Positions 37,015 to 50,263 of a stretch of 64,000 nt of DNA are shown one piece after another. A program made the position numbers and the translations under genes. Below the pieces are notes generated by a model. It was not told the DNA's origin, ran no database searches, and saw only the letters and a list, made by a program, of their open reading frames with translations. The stretch spans positions 42,307,119-42,371,118 of the forward strand of contig NW_019211457.1 of assembly GCF_002443255.2 (NCBI RefSeq), written 5' to 3'. This stretch comes from Varroa destructor. Taxonomy: Eukaryota; Arthropoda; Arachnida; Mesostigmata; Varroidae. The stretch's first letter is position 1; the number at the start of each line of letters is the position of its first letter.

Positions 37015-39286
37015 AGGTCGTTCAGCAGCACCGGAGAAAGAGTTTGGCTTTTTGCAGGGAGTTTTTTTGGGGCACACGTGCGGAGAGGTGGAGGGCTAGA
37101 GATAAGCGGGGGACGGAGAAAGGAACATTGATAGTGAGTGAGGCATCCATGCTACTGGCGGTGCAAAAGCGTTCTTGATTGTTCGCTACGAGCGAGATTC
37201 TAGCTGCTCCAGGCAGCGTGAAGATGACAGCGCGAAAGGAAATACCGAAAGAACGAATCACAGACATCTATGGGACTGAATCGGAAAACGGAAACGAACG
37301 AGCCAGAACGCGCAGTTGTAAAAGTAGCAGCCATTGCTGCCGCCTTAGCACTACCGTATCTGTTACCGTTTCATGTGAGTTAGTGCTACATCAGAAGGCC
37401 TTTGCCTTCGCTTGTGAAATGGAGACGAAGGAAGTGGTTGTACTGTACTGTCTATTATATGAGATATACAGCTAAGTTTTTTTTAATCGAGTCGACAAAA
37501 CTTAACAAGGAACAGCGTTAGCTGCGAGAAACCTAGTACATGCCGACAAAGTGATTCTATGTTTGGCCGGCACCACGTCTGTCTCGTGTGCGCTGTCCAA
37601 CGGCGACACGAAGCGAGGCCGAAATTGCCTTCATATAGAAGCGTAGCTAATGTTAATCATACAGAGACGCTTGATGGCTTTCTATTCGCTTTCGCTTGAT
37701 ACAGTAAAAACGAAGCCAGCTATAGTCACGCTGATCGGTGCTTGCTATAAAAATACAGGTGGAGAAAAGCAATGCAAAACGGAATAAAGGAAATGACCAA
37801 AAAATTGCTAGTTTTTTTCTTCGCCTACTCACTCGTGCTTTTTTTGGGCTTTTTACAGTTCTTTGATAGATAAACACGAGCGCGGCAGGCACAGAGTGAT
37901 CCTATTGGCCGATCTGGCGCACGTTGCTAGCAGCAGTGGCGAGACCTAGTGGCACATTATGGAAAGGACATAAATGCAACCCTGTGCGAAAGGCGGACAC
38001 GGCGATGTATTATGGCACCGAAGCACTAGGCCACACCCGCGAAACTTGAGAGTGATATGGACTAGTCTGGCGACGACACCGCTGCATCAGTTGCAGAACG
38101 TACAAGGCAGCAGAAGGGAATCCACAAACAAACGCTGGCGTCATGCCGAAGTGTCGTTTCTACCTAGGTAACTATAAGATTTATAAGGTCAACAAAGTAC
38201 TTAGTTTTGCTAGGACACCAGATGCCGGGGTGAGCCTTACCGTTCACACATGATTTAGTCAGGACGGAAATATTTACAGTTTGATACAAAGGTGAACCTG
38301 CAAAGCAATAAATATATATCACATATAGTTGACTCTGATAAGAGACAACTCGCAAAAAAAAAAGAAGGAAAGGGAACAGTTTTACAGGTGAGGACGTATA
38401 AGTGTTTGAACAACGTTGATTTATATACACGCACTCCGAAGTTTTAGTACTTCAGTCAGCGGCTAGAAATGCTTGTAGGTCACTGTGGACGTACGCCTGC
38501 CTAGAAATAGGTTTGAAAACAAATAGAGTAATAATAAAAAACCGAAGTATTTTCATACGGCAGTACAAACTGTGTCCGGTTGGCCAGTTACCTTGAAAGG
38601 TATAACGAGTTCACAGTGGTTTACCATTAAAATGCTTCCGTTTGATCGTGTAAACTCTGCCCACGAACCTATGTGCTACTGCAACGGTATTTTGAATTTT
38701 CGCCCTGCAAACAACGGGGGAAGAGCATAGCTATGCACATCTAGACCGTGCATTAAATCTGGTTTTAGCCAATACACTAAATTCAGGTTGTGTTATAATT
38801 TAAGTGTGCGCCCTCAGCCTGAACCTAAATGTTTAGAAAAGTCTTATTTTCGCCCCCTTTGTTTACTTTGTCCGGCCATCTGTGTCATAGACGATAGCAA
38901 ATTATTTGGCACAAGACAGATGTGGTGATCAGCCGACAGTCGACATGTACAGCCAATGATGCAGGAAAGCGTTGAATTCGAAAGTTTGCATGTATAGATA
39001 AAGTGTACCGTTGCGTAATACCTATCGATCAAAAAGAAAGCTTCTATGGGGAATACTCACACGCCAGAATAATCTAAATGGCAGCTATTGATTTAGTCGC
39101 AAGTAATATGCATATTGCATGCCCAAAGGCTCTAACCAAGGTGTGTTTAGGTTTATAGCAGACGGACAAACTGGAAAATGCTGGTAGGCTCAACATAGGA
39201 CGCGTCCACGTCGTTGCATAGAGTTAGTCACTGAATGATCGTCGCCTTCTGACCTTATCGGTCTGCTTTCATGTCCGTGTGGCTTT

Positions 39287-39306
39287 CATGTGTGCCCGCA
39301 CACATG
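39287..39306. repeat. Perfect 8-bp palindromic hairpin
   Basis: CATGTGTG and CACACATG flank CCCG. It lies about 50 nt upstream of the signal-peptide-like ORF at 39354; a link is only positional. Confidence 0.6.
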
Positions 39307-39353
39307 TAGGCCGAGCTATAGGTTGAAGGCTGAAGCTGCTATTGAGCTTTGCA

Positions 39354-39623
39354 ATGCCTCAACGGCAGGTCGGGTCGCGAGTTATTGGCCTGTTAGTGTA
39401 TGCGATGTGGGGCCTCTCTTTGTGCTGTACGAGCGGGGAAAGAGCATATTCATTTCGGATCACCCATAAAACTTCGAGTTTGTCTATCTGTCTTCAGCAC
39501 ACATCATTGGAACGAGAACACGGGCACGGCGCTTCACTCCAAAGTTGGTCCATCCGCGTCGATTCCGTTCTATTGACGTCCTGGTCAGATTTCTTTATCC
39601 TACAATACTTGTTCGTGCTTTAG
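39354..39623 (+). CDS. 89-aa ORF with signal-peptide-like start, unknown
   Basis: The ATG at 39354 opens a frame whose first 28 residues look like a signal peptide: a short basic region (QRQVGSR), a hydrophobic core (VIGLLVYAMWGLSLCC), and small residues (TSG). The remaining sixty residues show no motif or cysteine pattern. Two possible short-leader features lie upstream, including an 8-bp palindromic hairpin at 39287-39306. No neighbouring exon was identified, and the length is expected by chance. Confidence 0.15.
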   Translation: MPQRQVGSRVIGLLVYAMWGLSLCCTSGERAYSFRITHKTSSLSICLQHTSLEREHGHGASLQSWSIRVDSVLLTSWSDFFILQYLFVL

Positions 39624-40001
39624 ATACATTATGCCTCCTATGGATACATATAATACTTGCGAATGGCTTTAGCTCCTTCTGCACAATTCACTAGTCACGA
39701 GAGCTGCACTGAACTGGGAAGTTGAATTACGTAGCATCTAGGACAACACTACCCCATCCTTCTTATCTACCTAAAAGTTACAGGAATAAAAATGTTGAAG
39801 GTCAAAAAGGTCCGTTTGGCTGGATGGTGAAAAGGACAACGACGAAAGAATCATGCAGTAACAAAGTCAGGTTCCAAGTGCGTACGAGTAAGGGTGAATT
39901 TAGGGAAGATGTCCACTAGACTTGCGTCCGTCCAGTTCGTATTACTCAAAAGATAATCGTCTTTAGACCTCAGTCATAGCCTCAAAAAAATAAATCTATA
40001 C

Positions 40002-40020
40002 ATATATATATATATATATA
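40002..40020. repeat. (AT)9 microsatellite
   Basis: Nineteen alternating A and T bases. Confidence 0.95.
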
Positions 40021-43000
40021 GTTGACAGCTCTATTGACATTGCAATCTAGTTAGAGTTGCGTCATACGTATAGTTGTATAATCACTACAGTTTCACTAAT
40101 ATCTTTCACTAGTATACTTTATATACAAACCTTATATACAGAGGGTAGAGAACATCGTTTCCATTGAATGTCTTCATTGCTTACTGATTCACCAATGAAA
40201 TGTATGTTTGATGTAGTTACTGTAAAAGCGAAGGGCACTGGTCTATATTTAAACAGGCAAGTCAATCGTTTGAAATCGTCTGCATCGGTATCGAGCGGGT
40301 TTGCCTTTCACCCGTATCAGCTCAATCTAAAGCGTCGTATTGTTGCTCTAGTTTATTTCATTGTCATACTTGTTATCGTTGTGAATAGATTTACAGCACA
40401 AAGGGGAAGAATTTTCTATGTTTGTGATACAATAATGCTCGTACATGGCGGTCTATGCGTCAGACGGAAAAATAATTGGTAATATTAGCAATCTTTATTT
40501 TGGCGAATTGCTGAACCTTTGCTTTGTCGAGTATTTTTGCAATGAGCGCTCTGCAGCCTCGTTTGCAGTGGCTGAACGGCCAATGGTTAACGAAGGCGGC
40601 AAAGAAAAGAAGAACAATAGACAGCGTCTCGGCTGGCGTATACACCTACCAAAACTGCCCGCCATAAGCAGCTTCGTCAGAGGCTCGCTGCACACTGTTA
40701 CGCCGGCTTCCGATCATTATCATCCCTGTACCTAGAAGCGCTACTACGATCGTTGTTGTGACAAGCAAAAACCAATACTCCTTAGCGAAACGTGGCGACT
40801 GTGACAAAGAGACGCTCCGGCCGACTCAAACAACGCGGGAAAACGCTATCGCTTATTTGATACTGATGATTATTTTCTATAGTTTGACGAAACGGTCAAC
40901 GGGTGCGAGGATCGCTTACGTTTGCGTCATTAGGTACGTTAATGCACCGATTGAACGGGACGCTAAAAGTTAGACTGTACATATCTTTACGAAAACAAAG
41001 CATATAGAGAACGGTCATGTTGTTTCCACAGTTTAGGGAATCATTTTAATGAGATCGTAAACAACGTAGGACGCAAAGCGACGTCTGCTAGGCCACATAA
41101 ATCTTGCCGTGTTACTTTGCTTACTTAGCTGCTATATGTAATTCAGTAGAGTAACTACGGGAGCTGTAGAGTAGCACTTATAAAATTTTCTCAGAACTGA
41201 GATGAGATCCAGCATTAGTGTTTTCTCCAATCTGTTTTTTAACCTCCTTTTACAATGTGTACAGGAAAAGTTGCCTGAAGACTATTAATCTCGGCTAAAG
41301 CAATGGTGCGGCCTTGTATGTTCACGTGCGGGCAGGTGTGCCATGTTGATGTCTTGCGTATCTACTGACATGAATGTCAAACCCATTTTGGCCAGTGATG
41401 ATTCAGGCTGAGTTAGGGCCAAACACGTGTAGTATCACCAGCTACTAGACACGGTTGAGCGTACGGATTGGCTGGGCCATACGGTGTTGCTGTCTACCGT
41501 AGGGAATGCAAATCACAATGAACGTCAAAGCCGGGTCTCGACTTCCGATCGAAACCAACAATTAGACAACTTCTGATATACTCTATTTCAAGGAGCATTT
41601 TTTAACCGTTATTCGCTTGTTTGATAGTATAACAGAGGCTGCAGACGATTGCCATTTACGGACAGGTGTGTTGACGTTCGGGTTACTAGGTAATAGCCCG
41701 CACTCTTACAAAAGACGGGTCGTGCGAAAGTTTGCCAATGTCATTGTAACATATGGACGACAAGTCCTCGCTGAACTGACATACTCTGTTACTATACTAA
41801 CACCAACCTGACAACTATACTGCGGTCATAGCATCATATGGCAGAACGTTAGCGTCGTGCAGGTCCTGTAATGACGTAAACAGTCGCCTAATGCAAGCAG
41901 AAAATGAAGTCAGACAAGCGCTTAAGTTGTTATTCGACTGTACCTTGTGAGCGTAAAGGTCGATAGACGTAGGTCTCACGACGGATTCTACGAAAGGGAA
42001 CGATGAGTCGATGATCATGCATTCTGCCTTTTAGGAGTAGATTGAGCTACCAAAGCACCCCCTCTACCGGCCAAGTGCCGTTAGACTGAATAGGCCGGTG
42101 ATTTTACCAAACAACGTGTTAAATAACATCGAAACGAAAGTATATATTAGATTGGCATTACAATCGCTTTGAATAACGTTTTGCATCGGTATTCTCTTTA
42201 TTTTTCTATTGTCTATTCACTTCTATGCACCATTTGAAAGCGTTCGGGCTCCAAAAACGGGCATTTCCGGTAAAACTTACTTCGCCCTTTTCCAAGGTTG
42301 AAAAACAACCAAAACAAACCAGCATGTTCGTGTCGTGAAGGTGTAGACCCCATACCTGAAAGGATTCATTAGGGATGGCTTGCGAAGTTCAACGACGGCA
42401 TTCTGGTTCTTGAGGGTAAACTTTTCGGAAGGCAGCCGTACGAGGTCAATAAGGATCGCCGAAAACCACTTTTGAGCTACTTTGTGAATTAGCCGAGACA
42501 ATCAGCTGCGTTTATGCAACTATCGTCAAGCAGTTTTACTGGATGGGAAGACTAGAAACGTTTATATTCATTAATACACTGAGTAGAAAGCCAAACGTGT
42601 ACGACTTCTCATGAACTCTCTGCTTCTTTCCCCAGGTTTCTCTACACCGACAATCAGAATAGTGTGTTTTTGCCAAAGAAATCAAGTGGTAGAGAATACG
42701 TCTCAGAACTAAAGCAGATGTTCGTCTGAAAACAACAACGATTTGCTGTCAGGATGACTAGACGGGAAATGCTCGACAAGACGCCTGACTACGATAAGTT
42801 GCAGTGCATTTACCAGCTGCACCGACCGAACCAAAAAGGAAACACAACGAAAGAACGGTAACAACACATCTGATAATACGGTTTCATAAACGGGTTAAAC
42901 GAGTTTTTAAAGTTTCGATCAAGCCGAACTGATTAAGAAATTACAAAAGGTTGTAGGAGTATCGGCAAATATACAATAAACATAAAGATAAATCCGCTAT

Positions 43001-43600
43001 GGCTTTCTGCTCAAGCTAGTAAATTGTTGTAGGCGAAAGAGTCGATCCTCATTCGTTCGTCTCGTGTCATTATCATTTTGCGACGGCACTTTATAAAAAC
43101 TTGTCATGACTATGCCAATATCACCGTTCTGCTGAATTGGTCGCACCATCGTCGTTTTAGGTCGACGGAGGTACAAGGTACCTGGTAAGTCAATCAGTAT
43201 AGCCGTTTTAACTGCACGTATGCACTCAGTTCCTCTTTTTTTTTCTGGCTAGCATCACTAGCGCTCCCGGCCAGTAAAAATTTCCGGCCGTTTGCGAAGT
43301 TCTCGATCCCTTGGCATCATAGCCTTGGCAATGACACTCTACGATTTCCATTAGACGACAACAACTGGTCCTCTATTGGACCCCCTCTTCCCTGGCTACA
43401 AAAACACTCACACAGTACGCTTTGGCAACGAGATGCCGAAGCAATGAAAAAAAGAAGAAAGAAGTGTACATATATACACACTCTTTTTCATACTTAGATC
43501 ACCACTAATGCATCTGGCCTGTTCACCATTCACAGGCTGGCTGAGCTTTGCCGGTACAGCGCTAAGCGACTACTACAGTTATCACCTACTGAAAATGGTG

Positions 43601-43617
43601 CGTCGTCGTCGTCGTCG
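43601..43617. repeat. (CGT)5 trinucleotide repeat
   Basis: Five CGT units plus a partial one. No gene is supported around it. Confidence 0.9.
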
Positions 43618-46600
43618 GTGTACGTAGTCGAAATAGTAAACCTACTAATGACAATCAACATTATGGCGGCCAGGAGAGCCAGATAGAAAGAGTATATGTA
43701 ATAAAATAAACGTAACAAACGAGAGACGCAACGAATCTGAAAGAAAAAAGTACGATAAAGATCAACAATAAGGACCGCTATCACCAGGAGCATTGTAGGA
43801 CCGCTCAGAATTGGTCTTCACGGCTGCTAATTGACGCCAGCGAAAGACAATATACAGAAGAAAAGATCATTAAAATCTACTCTACATTCTAACCGTATCG
43901 TTTTTGTCGTTGCCTGGTGCTGGATGTCTGGTGCCTGCTCCCCAGCCAGTCTGAGCTCCGCTGTTATGGCGAAAAAGTGAATCGAAGCTGAGCTGTGACC
44001 AAAGCTTCATAAGCGTGGACCACCGGGTGTGAAGACAGACCGGGTTTAGGTGGCAGGAAAATGAGGTCGTAGGCATTTGCACGATACACGTCATCAAGGA
44101 AAGTGTGGCCCTCGGAAGGGCGATCTTACAATAGTATGATTGAGCAATTCTTAGATGGGGCCTGTAGGAAACCAAATAGCGAACATCCCTTGAAGACGAA
44201 GACAAGGTGCATGCAACGTTTCTGACAAATTGGAGAGAGCTATGCAAATAATATAGTGAGGGTGTGCTAAGTCTTCTAGCGAAAGGGGTGTGGAAACTGT
44301 TCGGAAGGCTTTTCCTTCGTCACCCTTTATCGCAAAGCACGTGAAAGGCTCATGTCATTATTAGAGCTGTTGGTGCTGGCTAGTATATGTAATAGGAGCG
44401 AAATGGACGTGTACAGGAAACAAGAACCGCCAATGGGGTAAAATTAGGGAGTGGGCACGAGATTGAGAGGTGAGATTCCACTTTAAAACTTCACTTTCTA
44501 AACTGAACACACCAAGGAACGCCCGACAAGCGGCAGGAACAGCCTTACCGTACCTGGAAATCTTCCGGAGGTGGAAGAGCTTACTATGGTTGTTTCGTTT
44601 AGACAAGATACCGGAAGTTCCAAATATTTTCACTTCGCATCCGGTCTATCTTTCCATTCAAAGGTCTTTTAGACTATAGTACATAGAGAACAAAGTGAGT
44701 GATCAAAGCGACACCGAGCGACAGAGATCGGAGCAAAAAAAAAGATTGGGGGCAAACTTGCATCGTGAGTAGGATCATGATTATTTTGTAATCAACGGGG
44801 TACCGTAGCCACTCACGACAAGCAGCGGAACTCATTGTCTATTCGTCAGAGCCGTCCCACATCCCACTGGTTCCGTCGATAGGAGACGATAGCCAAACGG
44901 TCTTTTGACCTGCTCGTACTGCCTTGCTTTCGAATATGCCTCTTTGGCAGTAACTTGCAATCCATGTGTACATACCTTTATCTAATTGTGTTTGCCTTTT
45001 TTGTATTATCCTTAACTTTCGAATGATCACCTATGCATTTGTTCGTTTCCAAAAGCACCAGTAGAAGCAGTGTTTACGCTCTACTTTGCAGTTGACCTAC
45101 GTTATTCCTTCGTCTATTACAGTCTCGAAGAAGCTACTAAGGGGGTGAGGGCTGCCCCGCCGCTTCTCTCTTTGTCTCTTTCTAGCTCGTCTGCCAGCCT
45201 GCCTGCCTAGAACCTTGTTGAATGGACAAAGCAACGCACGCAGGAGTAACACAGCAGCATCAGCTCCCGAAAACGAACGGCTTTATATCGTGCCATGGCT
45301 AAAACACATTTGGACCACCAGAAAGCAACAGAAAGACTAAATCGATGAGCTTACGAAAAACACCGACAGCTCTAAAAAGGGAAAAGAACCTACCTGTTCC
45401 CCGACCTGTCGGTCAATCCCAGCAAACGAAAGCAGGAAATGAGTGCAAAGAATCTATCGTTGTAGACGACCCTTAACGGATCTTATTGTATTTCCACCAA
45501 GGCTGTATGTACTCTATGCACTTCGTGTATGTCTTCCCTTCATCAACACCTCTGCCACCACGAGGAATCTGAATAACGTAATTTTAGTATACATGTTAAT
45601 TGAATTTAACTAAAAAACAAAGAGACCAAAGAGGCCGTTTGCAAGGGTGATGGTGAACGTAGGGGAATGCGCTCCGTGAGTCTGGTGTAGTTAAATAATT
45701 CGTGCATTGCATATGTAGTTGATCAACGTAACCCAAACGATGCCTACATATGTTTACATAAGGTGTTTCAGATCATTAAGACTATATCTTTTTTTTCTAC
45801 AGTTTTTTTAACTGTAAGGACATTCTCATTTGGACCGTACAAGCTTATACTGGTATTGTTTGGTCCAGTTACTTAAACCACCGAAAAGCTAAGTTGCGGT
45901 AAAATCCGTTTGGGAGGTGAGATCTTGTATTTTTTTTTTTAGATAATAATCAACACTTGGCTTGGCTGTGATGACAGCCAATAAAATATATGGTGATCCA
46001 AAATGTTAGGTGTCATCTATGATATGTAGTTATCGTCGATGACGTTTTAACGCAGCGGGACTCTCCTTGTGTCGGATTTGCTGCTCACGGAAAACCCCGG
46101 GCTAGACAGGCCATTCTACGGTCCGACAATACTCTTATAGTAAGCTCGTCCTTATTTAGATTGAAAAAAGCGGATGATGTAATGTTATTCTTGTTATTAT
46201 TATCTAACTATAATACTGACAAATATATCTGTTTCGAAGAACGCTTACAAAAATGTAAATTTATTGTGAGTGGTCTTTGGCTCTCCTTCCATAGTTTATT
46301 TCCATCCAGATACGAACCTAACCTACCTTTCTTATATACACAAGATACGTATATATAGCTCTTTTTCTTTCGTATATACTGCTCAACTTACCAAGATTAG
46401 GATAAAAATGAGGCATCGTCACGTTTTTAGACGAGAACATATGCTCGTATATATTTCACTGGATGCACCTCATCATCAATGCATCATGCAAGCCTAAGCG
46501 GCAAAAACATTACCAAAAAAAGCCAATAATAATTTGAATTCAGGCACGTTTTTTTCCACGGATTCATCGACAACTTTGATGAGGAGTGAAAAGGGTTGGC

Positions 46601-49600
46601 TTTTACCAAACGAAGGACTTCCGCAAAAAAAGCACGGGAGAAAACTATCTATGTGACATTAGCAGAAAAATAATTATGCATTTGTCCGAGCTTATATATT
46701 AAAACAAACTATAGTCTGCTGAAGTAGATTTCGTACAGCCTTAATCTAAGGGTAAACATTAGTGAGTGCTGTCAACATACACACAAGGATAGCGTCGATT
46801 TTATAATATTAGATAAGTAAATCCATGAATGTTTGGCGTACGGCTGTTAGTCCCAGCGACTGTCCGTTTCACCTTACGTACGATACTTTTATGCCGTAGA
46901 GCGATCTCCATATTGTTAGTATGAATCTCTATTACTGTCCCGCATTGCCTCCATCGAGTCGACAGGCTTCAGTTGATCCGGTTCGTTCGGACGTCACAAC
47001 TTAATGAATGCAAAAACTTTTCTATAGCTGACTTTCAACTTTCCATTTTACAATAGGTCTTATTACCACCGTTTACCATTTTTCAAGGACGTATCAATGT
47101 AGGAGGAGGTCTCGTACGAGCAAGCTGAAGGACCAAGCTGTTTCCTATTTCTCAGATTTGTATTAGAGAATGAAAGTCCATTTCCATTCAGATCCAAACC
47201 TAGGCTTAGTATTAATTGGCAAATACGTAACCAGTGTATAGGATGATCACAATAATAACTCGCCCTCGCCGGGTGTTACTTCGGCATATACCAGTTCTCT
47301 CGTTACGTTGGAATTGGAAATTTCTCCGGGGCCTAGAAGTGGAAAAGGATTTAGCTCTTGATTCTCTTAAATCGATTCATTTCTTTATCTTTCTCTCTTC
47401 CCTTCCCTTTTCTCTGTGCTTTCGGCGGGATAGAAGGAAAGACTAACGCATAATTCTGGCGGACACGTTCGCTGGCACTGTTTCTATCTGTCTCTACGGG
47501 TAAGTGAGAAAACGGCCGTTAGTTGCGAGGCTTCCGTACATTGGAGAGGGATCATACTACCAGGCTGCTGATCAGATTTTCCCCCCTCTCTTCGTTGAGG
47601 CTGACGCAGGCGCCAATAGAGGCAAGATTGGCGCGAGAAGGCATCCGTCGCCGCTGAATGAAGCTGATAGGGAAGTGCCGGAAGACCGTAGTATTTTAAT
47701 AGTAATTAACTACGAAGGGTGCAACGTATGCGCGGGACGCCTTAGACGTCAACACGACGGAGCAATAATGAGTGTACTACTGCCATATAATATAATATGC
47801 TGGTGATGCGCGTTGACAGCACCATCCTGGCCCAGGACCGGACCAATGTTTGTTGGGTACTACGTTCCTCGCCCAGAATGGGCCTTACTTTATGCGGATT
47901 GTTTAGCGGAGGCAGCGGACACAAGATAATGCAGAGGAAGCTTTTAACTCACATAAAGAAGCTAGCATAAATATAACGTGCAATATCGCTTTTTCTTGGA
48001 AGCTTCACAAAATTATATGAGTCGCGTAAATTTCGAATTAACTGATTATTTGAAATCTTCTTCTACTAGCAAAACCGCCACCAAACAGTGGGCTTAAAAC
48101 AGAATGTTTACGCAGGTCGGCTGGCTTCTGTGTTTCTTATCTGTGGAGGGTTCCCTTTTGACTTTTCCTCTTCCCATATATCTAGTGGAATACAAGTGCG
48201 TCTTGATATTTGGCCAAGTGAGGTATAAACAATCCAACAAGACAGCAGTGCACACCTTCTCGTGATATTATACGCACGTCAAGAATGGTATTATCTCCTA
48301 CATCTGACCAGTGAATTAACTGCCCTTTATTTCCATGATCCGACTTAGGAAGTCATTATTTTACCGTTCAGGCAGATCCCGAAGGTGAAATACGCCGTAC
48401 AGTAACCGCAGTGACCTCTAGATTTCAACTTGTTTACGTCCGACATTGCCATTAAGAATTCCATCAGACGGCTGGCCACCAGCACGAAACAAACGGCGTG
48501 TCCGTGTGACCTGAATTCGAACCTTTTAGCATGCAAATACATAGCCTATTAAGCTGTTACGACACAAGCACAGTAACTTGCTTGTTTCAAGCTGGCCAGA
48601 GTAACGAAAAACTGGTTTTATTGTCGAAAGCTATTACTTGCATCTTTCGTTGCCCCTTTTGGGCCATTGGTAGAGAAGGTAAAATACGCTCTGAGAGAGA
48701 AACCCATATGCTGACGGAAAAAGCGCTTCTAAATGGGTAGCGAAAGTACATCACGGGCTAGAAATACTATTGGCAGCTGAGGTAACCCTTCTCCCGGATT
48801 AACGGAATCAGTTGTTTGAACTTGATGTAAGACTTCGCAAGAACGAAAAACATAGCAGCAGGAAAAGGACATTGGCAACAAAACTTCACGATGAAAGAGA
48901 TAACGGTGTTGTTGACAGCAGTGATCTTAGAAAGCTAAGTTGATTCAAGGGTGGGTACTAAATACTGTATACACGGTCCTACCACTTAACCTTCGGTTGA
49001 TAAAGCTTGATAGTTTGCCGATTTGGCTATAAATGCATTGACAAATGTTCTTTTTACGCCACCTTTTATGTTGGAACCCATATTAAGTAGAAACATTGCT
49101 AAAATTGTCAGGCTAAAGTAACGCTTTCTAAATTGTGCATCCGATTTTTCCATGCCTGGCATTTTTTTCACTAAGTTGTAATTTCATCAACTCCACAAAC
49201 ATGCTCAGAATTGTCCCCCAAAGATATTGCATACTCTACGTGGGATTTTCAACAAGCCTTGCTTGTCAGTCTTTCGCGTGAGCGTCTCCTTTGATACTAC
49301 TACGTTGTTACCTGTGAAGAGCAAGTCCATCAACAGGACTAGCGGCAATCTTCTCCTTCTTGTTCGGCCAACTCCGGATAATATTATGGCCTTGGTACGC
49401 GACTCGAAGCCTACCGTAAAGGAGCAGCAATAAGCGGTACGAACAGGTCCAACGTGTCTACTTTCTTGTATCTGCGTTAATACATGAGCTGCTGTATTAT
49501 CATTATTACTATTATTATATTGATTCACTACTTACGTTCGTCAGTCGGCTTCGCTCCATTCTGTCCCCTTTACACTCTACTTTATACAATTTGCCTCCTA

Positions 49601-50228
49601 TATGCGTATGTACGTATTTCGTTAGAACCGAGCCCGTAATGCTGCACTACTGGCTCAAGACACGGTCGTAATGTATGACGAGGGCCTTCTGTCATCGGCT
49701 GTCGTCGGCTGAACGACAGACGATACTGATGGCCGTTATGACGAGGGACGTCTAGAGCCCACTTTTTTGAGCCTTCCAGCACTCAGCTGAACCTTTTCCG
49801 AAGCAGGAGTCAACTAAGAAACGACTCAATCATAATATAATCATGCGAGTAGAGTAAGTTGGGGTGATGGCATTTTAGCGGAGCAAGTTATGGCTGGCTC
49901 AGGAAGACTGCTTTTGGTCCTTTACGAATGCTCTCGAAAGACATTGGATTTTCGAGTTGGGGATTGGATTTCGATGATGAAATGCAGAGAAAACGATATC
50001 ATCGTTAAGGTGGAAAACAGGCACTGTAAATTATTTATACGAAAAAAAAAAAAAAAATTATCATGTACAGGAAATCACTGCAATATGCTAGAGAATGTAA
50101 TGAATCGTGAATGTATTCCACTAAACTTTCTCGCAGGTAGCGCGAGTTTGATGTCCTGAACCGAACCCGTTACTATTATTAGTACTATTAACCATGTGTA
50201 TTTTACCCAAGCAGTCGAAACAGTCTGT

Positions 50229-50232
<4 letters not shown>

Positions 50233-50262
<30 letters not shown>
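50233..50262. repeat. A30 homopolymer
   Basis: Thirty consecutive A, with a second A16 run at 50042-50057. A run this long can be the tail of a retroposed element, but no body with recognisable LINE or SINE sequence lies upstream and I see no target-site duplication. Confidence 0.95.

Positions 50263-50263
<1 letters not shown>

Noticed and set aside
43882..44247. 121-codon minus-strand frame
   Set aside because: Within chance expectation; no motif, signal or splice support.
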